From Micromonospora sp. WMMA1947 (GTDB lineage Bacteria > Actinomycetota > Actinomycetes > Mycobacteriales > Micromonosporaceae): DNA of 64,000 nt. The DNA is taken from assembly GCF_027497355.1 (NCBI RefSeq), contig NZ_CP114909.1, forward strand, positions 2,728,001-2,792,000, given 5' to 3'. The first letter of the stretch is position 1. Each line of letters opens with the position of its first letter. Positions 16,819 to 27,452 of the stretch are shown piece after piece. The notes beneath the pieces were generated by a model that searched no databases, was not told where the DNA came from, and worked only from the letters and a program-made list of their open reading frames with translations. The position numbers and the translations under genes were made by a program.

Positions 16819-18006
16819 TCAGTTCAGCGGGTCGGCGAGGAGTCGTTCGAACGCCAGCTCGGCGGCGCCGATCAGCGCCGCGTCGTCACCGAGCTTCGGG
16901 GTACGCAGCCGCACGTGCTCCAGGCACGCGGGCAGCCCGTTGGAGTTGAGCCGGCTGCGTACCTGCGCGGCGGAGGCCAGGTAGAGGTCGCGCATGGTGC
17001 CGCCGAAGATGACCATCTCCGGGTTGAAGATGTTCACCAGGTTCGCGACGCCGAAGCCGAGCCAGTCGCCGGCCTGCCGTACCGCGGTCTGCGCGCGGGC
17101 GTCGCCCCGGTCGGCGGCGTCGAAGACGGCGAGCAGCGCGTCCCGGCCGCGCGCCTCGGACCGGCCGGCGGCGCGCAGCAGCCCGTGCTCGCCGATCTCG
17201 GTCTCCCAGCAGCCGCGCCGGCCGCAGTCGCAGCGCACGCCGTCGCGGACCACCACCATGTGGCCCACCTCGCCGCCGTAGCCGCCGTGGCCCCGCAGCC
17301 GCCGGCCCCCGGCGATGATGCCCGCGCCCACACCGACGTCGCCGTAGATGTAGATGACGTTGTCGCAGCCGACCGCCGCGCCCCGGGCGTGCTCGGCGTA
17401 CGCGGCCACGTCGGCCACGTTGCCCACCGTGATCGGTACGTCTATTCCCAGCTCGACGGCGAGCGCCGCACCGATCGGCTCGTCCACCCAGCCGGTGGTC
17501 GGGCTCAGCCGCACCAGCCCGTCCTCGCGGCGGACCATGCCGCACACCGCCACCCCGGCGCCCACGCAGATCGCGTCCGGCGGGACCGACTGGTGCATCT
17601 CCTTGACCGCGCCGGCGAGCAGCGGGGCGGCCTCCCCGGCGACCAGGTTGCGCGGCCGGTCCATCTCCCGGCGGTCGAGCACCTCACCGCCGAGCCCGAC
17701 CCGCGCGGCCCGCAGCCGGTCCACCTCGACGCTGTACGCGTACGCGTAGACCCGCTCCGACTCGGGCCGGACGACGAGTGACGGTCGTCCGGCCCGGCCG
17801 GTCTCCTTCGGCGTCCCCTCGCTGACCAGCCCGGCGCCGGCCAGGTCCGCGGTCAGCGCGCCGATGGTGCTGCGGTTGAGTCCGAGCGCGGTGGTCAGCT
17901 CGGCGCGGGTGGTGGCCCCGTGAACGTGTACGTAGCGGAGCAATGCGCCCAGGTTCTGCCGACGGATCTCGTCCTGACTGGGGCCCGCGCGCATTGCCAC
18001 TGCCAT
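16819..18006 (-). CDS. ROK-family transcriptional regulator (XylR-like)
   Basis: A 395-residue repressor with an N-terminal winged helix-turn-helix (TRAELTTALGLNRSTIGAL, about residues 33-52) and a C-terminal sugar-kinase-like ROK domain. The zinc motif is CDCGRRGC (259-266) with His249. Starts at 18006 and 17994 are both possible; neither has a clear SD, which fits translational coupling to the permease gene that ends 17 bp upstream. As the last gene of the SBP-ATPase-permease operon it most likely senses the imported sugar and represses the operon. Xylose is inferred from the XylF-like binding protein. Confidence 0.88.
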   Translation of the reverse strand: MAVAMRAGPSQDEIRRQNLGALLRYVHVHGATTRAELTTALGLNRSTIGALTADLAGAGLVSEGTPKETGRAGRPSLVVRPESERVYAYAYSVEVDRLRAARVGLGGEVLDRREMDRPRNLVAGEAAPLLAGAVKEMHQSVPPDAICVGAGVAVCGMVRREDGLVRLSPTTGWVDEPIGAALAVELGIDVPITVGNVADVAAYAEHARGAAVGCDNVIYIYGDVGVGAGIIAGGRRLRGHGGYGGEVGHMVVVRDGVRCDCGRRGCWETEIGEHGLLRAAGRSEARGRDALLAVFDAADRGDARAQTAVRQAGDWLGFGVANLVNIFNPEMVIFGGTMRDLYLASAAQVRSRLNSNGLPACLEHVRLRTPKLGDDAALIGAAELAFERLLADPLN

Positions 18007-18023
18007 GGTGTCGATAACCGGGA

Positions 18024-19283
18024 TCAGCGGGTACCGGTTGCGGCCGAACGTCGCCGGGACAGCGCGTCTACGCCGGCGGCGAGGAGCAGCACCAGGCCGG
18101 TGAAGATGAACTTCAGCCCGGAGCTGAGGTCGAGCAGTCCCATACCGTTGATGATGACAGCCACCACCGCGCCGCCCAGCACCGCGTTGATCATGCGGCC
18201 TTTGCCCCCGAAGAGGCTGGTGCCGCCGATGACGGCCGCGCCGACCGCGTAGAGGAGCACGTTGCTGCCGCCGGTGTTGGGATCCACCGACCGATCCCGG
18301 CTGGCGGCGATGATGCCGCCGACCGCCGCCATGCCCGAGCAGATCACGAAGGCCGAGATCTTGAGCCGGTCCACGTTGATGCCGGCCCGTCGCGCCGCCT
18401 CGGCGTTGCCGCCGACCGCGTAGAGGTGACGGCCGTAGGCCGTGCGGTTGAGCACGAACGTCCAGAACACCAGTAGGAGCGCGACGATCGGCACGACCAC
18501 CGGCATGCCCTTGTTCGAGGTGATCAGCGGGTTGATGCTGCGCTCCTGGTTGAGCACGTAGACCGCGAGCACGATCAGCAGCGCCAGCCCGCCGATCCGG
18601 GCGCCCATCACGGCTGCCGGTTCGGTCACCAGGCCCCGGGAGACGCGATTGCGGTGACGCAGCAGCTGGGCGACGGCGTAGCCGAGAATCGCGACGGCGG
18701 CGAGCAGCCAGCCGATGGCAGGCGCGATGCGGCCATTCTCGATGCCGACGATCACGTCGTCGCTGATCGAGATGTTGCTGCCCTCCTTCATGAGCAGCAG
18801 CACCACGCCCTGGAAGGCGAGGAAGCCGGCCAGGGTCACCACGAAGGACGGGATGCCCACCTTCGCGACCAGGAATCCGAGGATCAGGCCGATCAGCACA
18901 CCGGTGATCAGGGCCGCGAGGACGGCGACGTACCACGGGTAGCCGAGCACGCTGACCACGTTCGCCAGGATTCCGGCGCAGACGCCGCTGGCGAAGCCGG
19001 CAGAGAGGTCGATCTCGCCGAGCAGGAGCACGAAGATCAGCCCCATGGCGATCACGGTGACCGCGGCGCCCTGGGTGAAGAGGTTGGCGAAGTTCCCCGC
19101 GGAGAAGAAGACCGGGCGCACGATGGTGAACACCACGCAGAGCACCACGAGGCCGATGACCGCGGGCAGGGCGCCCAGGTCACCGCCGCGTACCCGGGCG
19201 AGGTAGTTGCGGACGTGGTCGCCGACGGTGTGTGCGGGCGTGACGGCGGCCGGTCCTTCCTTCTTCACGGCGGTGGCGGTCAT
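18024..19283 (-). CDS. Sugar ABC transporter permease (XylH/RbsC type)
   Basis: A 419-residue membrane protein with about ten or more hydrophobic helices, of the branched sugar-permease family. The conserved GEIDLSAGFASGVCAG segment follows the fourth helix, and GGTSLFGGKGRM occurs near the C-terminus. An N-terminal cytoplasmic stretch of about 40 residues precedes the first helix. Its ATG at 19283 overlaps the ATPase stop (ATGA). It forms the channel for the sugar delivered by the binding protein at 20193-21296. Length and position match XylH-like permeases of actinobacteria. Confidence 0.92.
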   Translation of the reverse strand: MTATAVKKEGPAAVTPAHTVGDHVRNYLARVRGGDLGALPAVIGLVVLCVVFTIVRPVFFSAGNFANLFTQGAAVTVIAMGLIFVLLLGEIDLSAGFASGVCAGILANVVSVLGYPWYVAVLAALITGVLIGLILGFLVAKVGIPSFVVTLAGFLAFQGVVLLLMKEGSNISISDDVIVGIENGRIAPAIGWLLAAVAILGYAVAQLLRHRNRVSRGLVTEPAAVMGARIGGLALLIVLAVYVLNQERSINPLITSNKGMPVVVPIVALLLVFWTFVLNRTAYGRHLYAVGGNAEAARRAGINVDRLKISAFVICSGMAAVGGIIAASRDRSVDPNTGGSNVLLYAVGAAVIGGTSLFGGKGRMINAVLGGAVVAVIINGMGLLDLSSGLKFIFTGLVLLLAAGVDALSRRRSAATGTR

Positions 19284-20089
19284 CGGAGCGCTCCCGAGGT
19301 TGCGTCGGCGGATTCGGTGCCGTTGCCGGGTTCGGTGGAGAGACCGAGGTTGCCGGAACGGCCCGCGGTGATCAGCTCGACCACCTGCGAGTGGGTGATG
19401 TCGCTGGTCTTGACCTGGGCGACCATCTGGCCGAGGTAGAGCGCGGCGATCCGGTCGGAGACGGCGAAGACGTCGTTCATGTTGTGCGAGATGAGCACCA
19501 CGGCCAGGCCGTTGTCCGCCAGCCGGCGCACCAGCTCCAGCACCTGGGCGGTCTGCGCGACGCCGAGCGCGGCGGTCGGCTCGTCCAGGATGACCAGCTT
19601 GCTGTTCCAGAGCACGGCCTTGGCGATGGCGACGGTCTGCCGCTGGCCGCCGGAGAGGCTGGCCACGTGCTGGCGCAGCGACTTCACGGTGCGCACGCTC
19701 AGGCCGGCGAGCGTCTCGGCGGCCATCTGCTCCATGGTCGGCTCGTCGAGCACGATGCCGCTGCGCTTCTCCCGGCCGAGGAACATGTTCTGCACGATGT
19801 CGAGGTTGTCGCAGAGCGCGAGGTCCTGGTAGACGACCTCGATCCCGAGGTCGGCGGCGTCGCGGGGGCTGTTGATGCTGACCGGCTTGCCGTCGAAGAG
19901 GAACTCGCCGGCGTCGGTGGGATGGATGCCGCTGATGCACTTGACCAGGGTCGACTTGCCGGCGCCGTTGTCGCCGACGAGCGCGGTCACCTCGCCGGGG
20001 TGCGCGGCGAAGGCGACGTCGCGGAGCACCTGGACGGGACCGAAGCTCTTGTCGATCCCGCGTAGCTCCAGCAGGGGGGTTGCGGACAC
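19280..20089 (-). CDS. Sugar ABC transporter ATP-binding protein (single domain)
   Basis: A 269-residue ATPase with Walker A GDNGAGKST, signature LSGGQRQ, Walker B LVILDEP and switch His in ISHNMND. It is a single-domain version; XylG/RbsA of enteric bacteria carry two fused domains, so here a homodimer is expected. The GTG at 20089 has AGGAGA just upstream. A strong hairpin separates it from the upstream binding-protein gene. It energises the permease encoded next. Confidence 0.92.
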   Translation of the reverse strand: MSATPLLELRGIDKSFGPVQVLRDVAFAAHPGEVTALVGDNGAGKSTLVKCISGIHPTDAGEFLFDGKPVSINSPRDAADLGIEVVYQDLALCDNLDIVQNMFLGREKRSGIVLDEPTMEQMAAETLAGLSVRTVKSLRQHVASLSGGQRQTVAIAKAVLWNSKLVILDEPTAALGVAQTAQVLELVRRLADNGLAVVLISHNMNDVFAVSDRIAALYLGQMVAQVKTSDITHSQVVELITAGRSGNLGLSTEPGNGTESADATSGALR

Positions 20090-20135
20090 GGGTTCTCCTT
20101 TGGGCGGAGGGAGGTCTCGGATCCCGTCCGGCGCG

Positions 20136-20176
20136 GGCGCCGCCCGGCACGGGGTTCTCCCGTGCCGGGCGGCGCC
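20136..20176 (-). terminator. Intercistronic hairpin after the sugar-binding protein gene
   Basis: An 18-bp perfect stem (20136-20153 with 20159-20176) and a 5-nt loop. It lies inside the operon between the binding-protein and ATPase genes. It probably terminates part of the transcripts or protects the upstream mRNA, giving excess binding protein. Confidence 0.75.
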
Positions 20177-20192
20177 GCGTGAGGCGGGTGGG

Positions 20193-21296
20193 TCAGCTCA
20201 CGCCGGCGTCGGTGCAGAGCTTCGCGAAGGCACCGGTGCAGAGCTCTTCCTTGGTGACGTAGCCGTCGGCCACCACGTCCTTGACGTTGTCCTTGTAGAT
20301 GGCCTTGGGCTCCAGCAGCACGGACGGCACGTCCCGGCCGCCCTCCGGGTCCTTGACCGTCTGGCCGGTGTCCTTCCGCTCACCCTTGGCGAGCGCGATG
20401 GCCAGCTCGGCGGCGGCGTCCGCCTCCTTCTTGACCGCCTTGTAGACGGTCATGCACTGGTCACCGGCGAGGATGTTCTGCAGACCCTGGACGGTGGCGT
20501 CCTGGCCCGTCACCGGCACCTTGCCGTTGAGCTGGTTCTTCTTCAGCACCGAGATGGCCGCGTTGCCCAGGCCGTCGTTGGCGGCGAGCACGCCGTCGAT
20601 CTTGCCCTTCTGCTGGGTGAGCATCTGCTCGAAGATCACACCGGCCTGCGCGTTGTCCCAGTCCGGGACGTTCTGGTCCGGGCCCTTCGTGTAATCACCC
20701 GAGTCGAACTTCGGCTTGAGGATCGAGTCGTAGCCGTTCTTGAACAGGGTCGCGTTGTTGTCGGTCTGGGAGCCGTTCAAGTAGGCGACGACCGGCTTCT
20801 GCGCGCCCTTGTCGGTCAGGCACTTGCTCAGGCCCTCGCCCTGGAGCTTGCCGACCGCCTCGTTGTCGAAGCTGACGTAGTACTGGGCGGAGCCGCCCAG
20901 GGTCAGCCGGTCGTAGTCGATGGTTGCGACGCCCTGCGACTTGGCCTTCTCCAGCACGGCCTTGCCGGTGCCCGAGTCCAGGTTGACGATCATGAGGGCG
21001 GTGACGCCGCTGGTCAGCATGCCGTCAGCGATGGTGGAGAAGGCGGACTTGTCGCCCTGGGCGTTCTGGATCGTGTAGTCGACGCCGGCGGCCTTGAACG
21101 CCGCCTCCAGGTACTTGCGGTCCGCGCCCTCCCAGCGGGCGGAGGACTTGCTGTCCGGCAGGATCACGCCGATCTTCGGCTTCTTGGCGTTGGAGCCGCC
21201 GGCCTCGTCGGAAGAACCGCCGTTGTCACCACAGGCGGCCATGCTGCCGGTCGCGAGAAGACCGACGGCCGCGAAGGTGAGGAAGCCCTTGCGCAT
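20193..21296 (-). CDS. Sugar-binding lipoprotein, XylF-like
   Basis: A 367-residue solute-binding protein, anchored as a lipoprotein through the lipobox ATGSMAACG, followed by a Gly/Ser-rich linker. The periplasmic-binding fold resembles XylF, notably VTGQDATVQGLQNILAGDQCMTVYK-type strands (the segment between about residues 262 and 287). Xylose is therefore the likely ligand; related monosaccharides cannot be excluded. The ATG at 21296 has AGGACC upstream. It is the first gene of the leftward operon with ATPase, permease and ROK regulator. Confidence 0.88.
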   Translation of the reverse strand: MRKGFLTFAAVGLLATGSMAACGDNGGSSDEAGGSNAKKPKIGVILPDSKSSARWEGADRKYLEAAFKAAGVDYTIQNAQGDKSAFSTIADGMLTSGVTALMIVNLDSGTGKAVLEKAKSQGVATIDYDRLTLGGSAQYYVSFDNEAVGKLQGEGLSKCLTDKGAQKPVVAYLNGSQTDNNATLFKNGYDSILKPKFDSGDYTKGPDQNVPDWDNAQAGVIFEQMLTQQKGKIDGVLAANDGLGNAAISVLKKNQLNGKVPVTGQDATVQGLQNILAGDQCMTVYKAVKKEADAAAELAIALAKGERKDTGQTVKDPEGGRDVPSVLLEPKAIYKDNVKDVVADGYVTKEELCTGAFAKLCTDAGVS

Positions 21297-21393
21297 GTGC
21301 AGGGTCCTTTCGGAGGTGGGGGAGTGGTGATGTTTTGTTGTGTCCGGCAGCGTATTCCCCGTCTCCCATGCGCCGCAAGACTGCCGAGGTCAG

Positions 21394-21418
21394 AAGTTTG
21401 TTGGCGGCGGTAACAATT
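21394..21418. promoter_or_regulatory. Candidate ROK/XylR operator
   Basis: TTGTT at 21398-21402 and AACAA at 21412-21416 form an inverted repeat inside an AT-rich patch. The left side reads AAGTTTGTTGG, close to the AGTTTGTT half-site of the known Bacillus XylR operator. It lies about 100 bp upstream of the binding-protein gene. Confidence 0.4.
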
Positions 21419-21499
21419 CAGCAACGCGGTTGTCACCCGCGAGACACCACCCGCGAACGCGGTCCGGGAACGCTCCCACACGGACCGTCACGAGGCCGT

Positions 21500-21979
21500 T
21501 CAGGCGGCCGCGATCGATGCCGTCGTCGCCCCGGTCAGCGCCACCAGATCCGCCGGTGCGAGCTGCACCTGCAGCCCTCGCCGGCCCGCCGAGACGTACA
21601 CCGTCGGATGCGTCAGCGCGGAGGCGTCGATGACTGTTGGTAGCCGCTTGCGCTGCCCGAGCGGGCTGATGCCGCCGCGGACGTATCCGGTCGCCCGCTC
21701 GGCAGTCGTGCGGTCCGCCATCGTCGCCCGCTTGCCCCCGGCCGCCGCGGCGAGCGCCTTCAGGTCCAGCTCGCCGGTCACCGGCACCACCGCCACCGTC
21801 AGCCCACCGTCGACCTCGGTGACGAGCGACTTGAACACCCGCTCCGGCGCCACCCCGAGCGCGGTGGCGACGAGCGCGCCGTAGTTCGGCGCGTCCGGCG
21901 AGACGTCGTAGGTGTGGGTGCTGTGGGCGATCTTCCGCTTGCTCAGCAACGTGATCGCCGGAGTGCCAGGGCCCGCCAT
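21500..21979 (-). CDS. ybaK: Cys-tRNA(Pro)/Cys-tRNA(Cys) deacylase YbaK
   Basis: A 159-residue editing enzyme that hydrolyses Cys-tRNA(Pro). Family features are the central ISPLGQRKRLPTVID segment and the terminal VSAGRRGLQVQLAPADLV strand. The ATG at 21979 is preferred over a TTG at 21988. It lies upstream of, but about 200 bp from, the sugar operon and on the same strand, and probably has its own promoter. Confidence 0.9.
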   Translation of the reverse strand: MAGPGTPAITLLSKRKIAHSTHTYDVSPDAPNYGALVATALGVAPERVFKSLVTEVDGGLTVAVVPVTGELDLKALAAAAGGKRATMADRTTAERATGYVRGGISPLGQRKRLPTVIDASALTHPTVYVSAGRRGLQVQLAPADLVALTGATTASIAAA

Positions 21980-22035
21980 GGGCGTCAAGCTAGCCCGGCC
22001 GGCGGCAGGCCGCGAGCCGAAACCGCGCGCCGGGG

Positions 22036-23268
22036 TCAGCCGCCGGGCGGAACCGGCCGGCAGACGAGCACCGTCGGGTCGCCCGCGACCCGGGTCAGCG
22101 CCAGACTCGCCGCCTCGTCGCCGGACAGCCTCAGGTCGCGGCGCAGCTTCTCCGGCTCCAGCGCCGACCCGCGCTTGCGGATCTCCACCCGGCCGACCCG
22201 CCGTTGCCGCAGCAGGGCGCGCAGCCGCTTCAGCGAGAACGGCAGCACGTCGGTGATCTCCAGGCAGCGGGCGAACGGGGTGGGCCGGGCCTGGTCGGCG
22301 TACAGGTAGGCGATCGACGGGTCGGCGAGCGTGGCGTCGAGGTCGGCGGCCAGCTCGGCGACCAGGTGGGCGCGTACCACCGCCGGGTCCGGGTCGTAGA
22401 GGAACCGCCGGACCGGTCCCACCGGCGCCTCGGCCGCGCCGGTGCCGGTGAGGTGATAGGAAGGGACCCTTTTACTACCGGAGGCGTTAAGAAGGGGCCC
22501 TTCCTTCTCGCGCAGCACTGTGGCGCGGCGGGGGACCTCGGCCAGCTCGCCGCACCAGAGCGCCGCCTCGACCAGGTCGCCGTCCACGCTCACCCACTCC
22601 GCCTCGGCGCCGGGCGGGATCAGCGCGTGGTCGAGCCCGGGCGCCACCTTCACCACCGTCCGCGGCACCCGCGCGGCCAGGCCGGTGACGAAGTCCCACG
22701 GCGGGGAGTAGGCGTTCGGGTCGAAGACGCGCCGCCCGGTGCCGGCCCGCCGCCGCGCCGGATCGCAGAACACCGCCTCGACAGGGCTCACGTCGAACTC
22801 CGTGGCGTCACCGCAGGAGACCGTCACCAGGTCGGCGAGCCCGGCCGCCTCGGCGTTCACGGCAGCCATCGCGGCGGTCAGCGGGTCGGCCTCCACCGCG
22901 TACACCCGGATGCCGGCGCGGGCCGCGGCGAGCGCGTCGGCCCCCAGGCCGCACCCCAGGTCGGCCAGCGTGGTCACGCCCGCGGCGCGCAGCCGTGCCG
23001 CGCGCCGGTCGGCGACCGCGCGGCGGGTGGCCTGCTCCAGCCCGGCCCGGGTGAGGAACATCCCGGCCGCCGCCGCGCCGAACTTGCCGCCCGCCCGGCG
23101 GCGCAGCTCCGCCTGAGTGAGCGCCGCCGCCGCGAGGTCGCCCGGGATTCCGCCCGAGCGCAGCGCGGCCGCCGCCGCCAGCGGGTCGCCGCCGGCCACC
23201 CGCTCGGCCGCGGCGAGCGCCGCCGACCCCTCGGGGGTACGCAGCACGGCGAGCTGGTCGAGATCCAC
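22036..23268 (-). CDS. Class I SAM-dependent methyltransferase with THUMP-like domain
   Basis: A 410-residue protein. The middle contains a SAM-binding motif (LADLGCGLGADALAAA, about residues 120-135) and a catalytic-type FCDPARR segment. The C-terminal THUMP-like part ends VEIRKRGSALEPEKLRRDLRLSG. It is probably an RNA methyltransferase, but its target is not known. Residues about 254-271 (EKEGPLLNASGSKRVPS) are encoded by a dispersed nucleotide repeat that also occurs at 38365, inserted without breaking the frame. The start at 23268 is an ATG close to the CIRCE elements of the divergent groES promoter. Confidence 0.85.
   Translation of the reverse strand: MDLDQLAVLRTPEGSAALAAAERVAGGDPLAAAAALRSGGIPGDLAAAALTQAELRRRAGGKFGAAAAGMFLTRAGLEQATRRAVADRRAARLRAAGVTTLADLGCGLGADALAAARAGIRVYAVEADPLTAAMAAVNAEAAGLADLVTVSCGDATEFDVSPVEAVFCDPARRRAGTGRRVFDPNAYSPPWDFVTGLAARVPRTVVKVAPGLDHALIPPGAEAEWVSVDGDLVEAALWCGELAEVPRRATVLREKEGPLLNASGSKRVPSYHLTGTGAAEAPVGPVRRFLYDPDPAVVRAHLVAELAADLDATLADPSIAYLYADQARPTPFARCLEITDVLPFSLKRLRALLRQRRVGRVEIRKRGSALEPEKLRRDLRLSGDEAASLALTRVAGDPTVLVCRPVPPGG
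22458..22508. repeat. Dispersed hairpin repeat, copy A (inside a coding sequence)
   Basis: A 32-nt core at 22475-22506 is identical (reverse complement) to 38365-38396. The flank at 22458-22474 is a diverged version of the second hairpin of that copy. It is read in frame by the methyltransferase gene and contributes about 17 residues. Confidence 0.75.
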
Positions 23269-23316
23269 GCGCTCATTCTCCCGGCCCGGTTCCGGCGCGA
23301 CACGGAGGGCGACGCG

Positions 23317-23343
23317 TTGGCACTCTCCTTGACGGAGTGCTAG
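23317..23343. promoter_or_regulatory. CIRCE element 1 (HrcA operator)
   Basis: TTGGCACTC-n9-GAGTGCTAG matches the CIRCE consensus closely. It overlaps the -35 region of the groES promoter, so HrcA binding would block transcription. Confidence 0.92.
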
Positions 23344-23357
23344 CCGAGGAATAACCT
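23329..23357 (+). promoter_or_regulatory. groES-groEL promoter
   Basis: TTGACG (23329-23334) and TAACCT (23352-23357) are 17 bp apart. The -35 is embedded in CIRCE 1, and CIRCE 2 lies at the transcription start. Confidence 0.7.
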
Positions 23358-23361
23358 GCGA

Positions 23362-23388
23362 TTAGCACTCTCACCCTGAGGGTGCCAA
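23362..23388. promoter_or_regulatory. CIRCE element 2 (HrcA operator)
   Basis: TTAGCACTC-n9-GGGTGCCAA, a second CIRCE copy 18 bp after the first and just downstream of the -10 element. Confidence 0.9.
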
Positions 23389-23522
23389 CGCCCGAGCCTC
23401 GTGCCCGGGGGTTGAGCGCCAGGCGGACCGGCACCCGCGACGACGGCCCCGCCCGGTGGCATGTGGCAGATTGACGCTGGTCGGCGTGCCGGCCGGCAAC
23501 GACACCAAGTACCCGGGAGGGT

Positions 23523-25551
<2,029 letters not shown>

Positions 25552-25569
25552 CCCGAGGAGTACGCCCGA

Positions 25570-25608
25570 CGTCAGGGCACACCGCCGACCCGGTGGTGTG
25601 CCCTGACG
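25570..25608. terminator. Terminator after groEL
   Basis: A 14-bp perfect stem (25570-25583 with 25595-25608) with an 11-nt loop, 18 bp after the groEL stop. Confidence 0.8.
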
Positions 25609-25674
25609 CGTATGTCCTTACGGATCGCTGACGAGATTGGCAGCCGGCCCCGCGGGGCGACCAGACTGGATGCC

Positions 25675-27393
25675 GTGAGCACCCTTTCCCGCCGCCGCGC
25701 GGCGCCGGCCGGTGTCGTCGCCGCCGTGGTGGCACTCGGCACCGCCGAACCCGTGGCGGTCCTGACCGGTCCCCGGTCCGCTCCGCTCGTCGCCGTCGGT
25801 GGACTCGTCGTGGACCTGGTGCCCGAGCCGCTCAAGCAGTTCGCCATCGACGTCTTCGGCACGTACGACAAGATCGCCCTGCTGGTCGGTACGGCGCTGC
25901 TGCTGGTCGCCTTCGGGGCGCTGCTCGGCCTGGCGGCGGTCCGGCGCCTGGCGATCGGCCTGACCGGCGTCGCCGCGTTCACGGTGCTCGGCGTCGCCGC
26001 CGCGCTGACCCGGGCCGGCTCTGACGCGTTCGACGCGCTGCCCTCGCTGGTCGGGGGCGCACTGGGCGCGCTGACGCTGTGGGCGTTCGTGGCCGGTCCG
26101 CTGAGCGACGACCCGGCCCGGGGGCGGGCCGGGCGCGACCGGACCGACGCCGTGCGACGCGACCCGGCCGGGGCCGATCCGGCGAAGCACGCCGGGGCGG
26201 ACCCGGCGGACGGCGAGCCGTCGTCCGCGCCGCCTCCGTCGTCCGCGCCGCCTCCGGCGGTTGCCGCGCTGGCCCGCGAAGGAGACGCGCCGGGCGGGTG
26301 GGAGCCGGTCCGGCACGACGACGACGCGGAGTCGCGTCGGCGGTTCCTGCGTGGCGCCGGGCTGCTGGCCGGAACGGCGGCGGTGGCCGGGCTGGGCGGG
26401 CACTGGCTGGCCGGAAGGCGTGGCGTGTCGGCGGCCCGGGAGGCGGTGACGCTGCCCGCCCCGGCCGCGCCCGCCCCGCAGGTGCCGGCCGGAGCGGACC
26501 TGTCGCTGCCCCGGCTCGCGCCGTACGTGACGCCGAACCGGGAGTTCTACCGGATTGACACGGCGCTTGTGGTGCCGCAGGTGGACCCGGTGACGTGGCG
26601 GCTGCGGATCCACGGGCGGGTGCGTAACCCGATCGAGCTGAGCTTCGACGACCTGCTGGCCCGCCCGATGGTCGAGCGGTACGTGACGCTCGCCTGCGTC
26701 TCCAACGAGGTGGGCGGCGACCTGATCGGCAACGCGCGCTGGCTCGGCGTACCGATCAAGGAACTGCTCGACGAGGCCGACCCGCTCGACGGCGCGGACC
26801 AGGTGGTCGGCCGCGCGGTCGACGGCTGGACCTGCGGCACGCCGACATCGGTGCTGCGCGACGGGCGGGACGCGCTGCTCGCGGTCGGCATGAACGGCGA
26901 GCCGCTGCCGATCCAGCACGGCTTCCCGGTGCGGATGGTGGTGCCCGGCCTCTACGGGTACGTGTCGGCCTGCAAGTGGCTCACCGAGTTGGAGCTGACC
27001 AGCTTCGCCGACTTCGACGCGTACTGGGTGCCGCGCGGCTGGTCCGCGCAGGGCCCGATCAAGACGCAGTCCCGGATCGACACGCCCCGGCCCCGCAGCC
27101 GCCCGTCGGCCGGGCCGGTGACGGTGGCCGGTGTGGCGTGGGCGCAGCATCGCGGCATCAGCCGTGTCGAGGTACGCGTCGACGGCGGCCCCTGGCAGGA
27201 GGCGACGCTCGCCCCGGCGGTGTCGGCGGACACCTGGGTGCAGTGGTCCTGGCGGTGGGACGCGACGCCGGGCGAGCACACGCTCCAGGTGCGGGCGACC
27301 GACACCACGGGCGAGACGCAGACGGAACAGCGCGCCCCGGTCGCCCCCGACGGCGCAACGGGATGGCACACGGTCAGGGTCACAGTCGCCTGA
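25675..27393 (+). CDS. Membrane-anchored molybdopterin-dependent oxidoreductase (sulfite oxidase/YedY superfamily)
   Basis: About 572 residues. The N-terminal part has several hydrophobic helices (about 11-30, 67-88, 92-112, 122-141). A charged, Pro-rich stretch follows, then a twin-arginine motif SRRRFLRG (220-227) with a hydrophobic segment. The catalytic domain shows VTLACVSNEVGGD with Cys341 as the molybdenum ligand, and a C-terminal Ig-like dimerisation domain (GVAWAQHRGISRVEVRVDGG). It is an extracytoplasmic oxidoreductase, and the substrate is unknown. I prefer the GTG at 25675; an ATG at 25612 would abut the groEL terminator. Confidence 0.85.
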   Translation: MSTLSRRRAAPAGVVAAVVALGTAEPVAVLTGPRSAPLVAVGGLVVDLVPEPLKQFAIDVFGTYDKIALLVGTALLLVAFGALLGLAAVRRLAIGLTGVAAFTVLGVAAALTRAGSDAFDALPSLVGGALGALTLWAFVAGPLSDDPARGRAGRDRTDAVRRDPAGADPAKHAGADPADGEPSSAPPPSSAPPPAVAALAREGDAPGGWEPVRHDDDAESRRRFLRGAGLLAGTAAVAGLGGHWLAGRRGVSAAREAVTLPAPAAPAPQVPAGADLSLPRLAPYVTPNREFYRIDTALVVPQVDPVTWRLRIHGRVRNPIELSFDDLLARPMVERYVTLACVSNEVGGDLIGNARWLGVPIKELLDEADPLDGADQVVGRAVDGWTCGTPTSVLRDGRDALLAVGMNGEPLPIQHGFPVRMVVPGLYGYVSACKWLTELELTSFADFDAYWVPRGWSAQGPIKTQSRIDTPRPRSRPSAGPVTVAGVAWAQHRGISRVEVRVDGGPWQEATLAPAVSADTWVQWSWRWDATPGEHTLQVRATDTTGETQTEQRAPVAPDGATGWHTVRVTVA

Positions 27394-27452
27394 CCCGCAG
27401 ACCGCACCCTCCTGAGTCGGGCCGTGTCCCCGCTCCTCGGCGCCTCCGCAAG

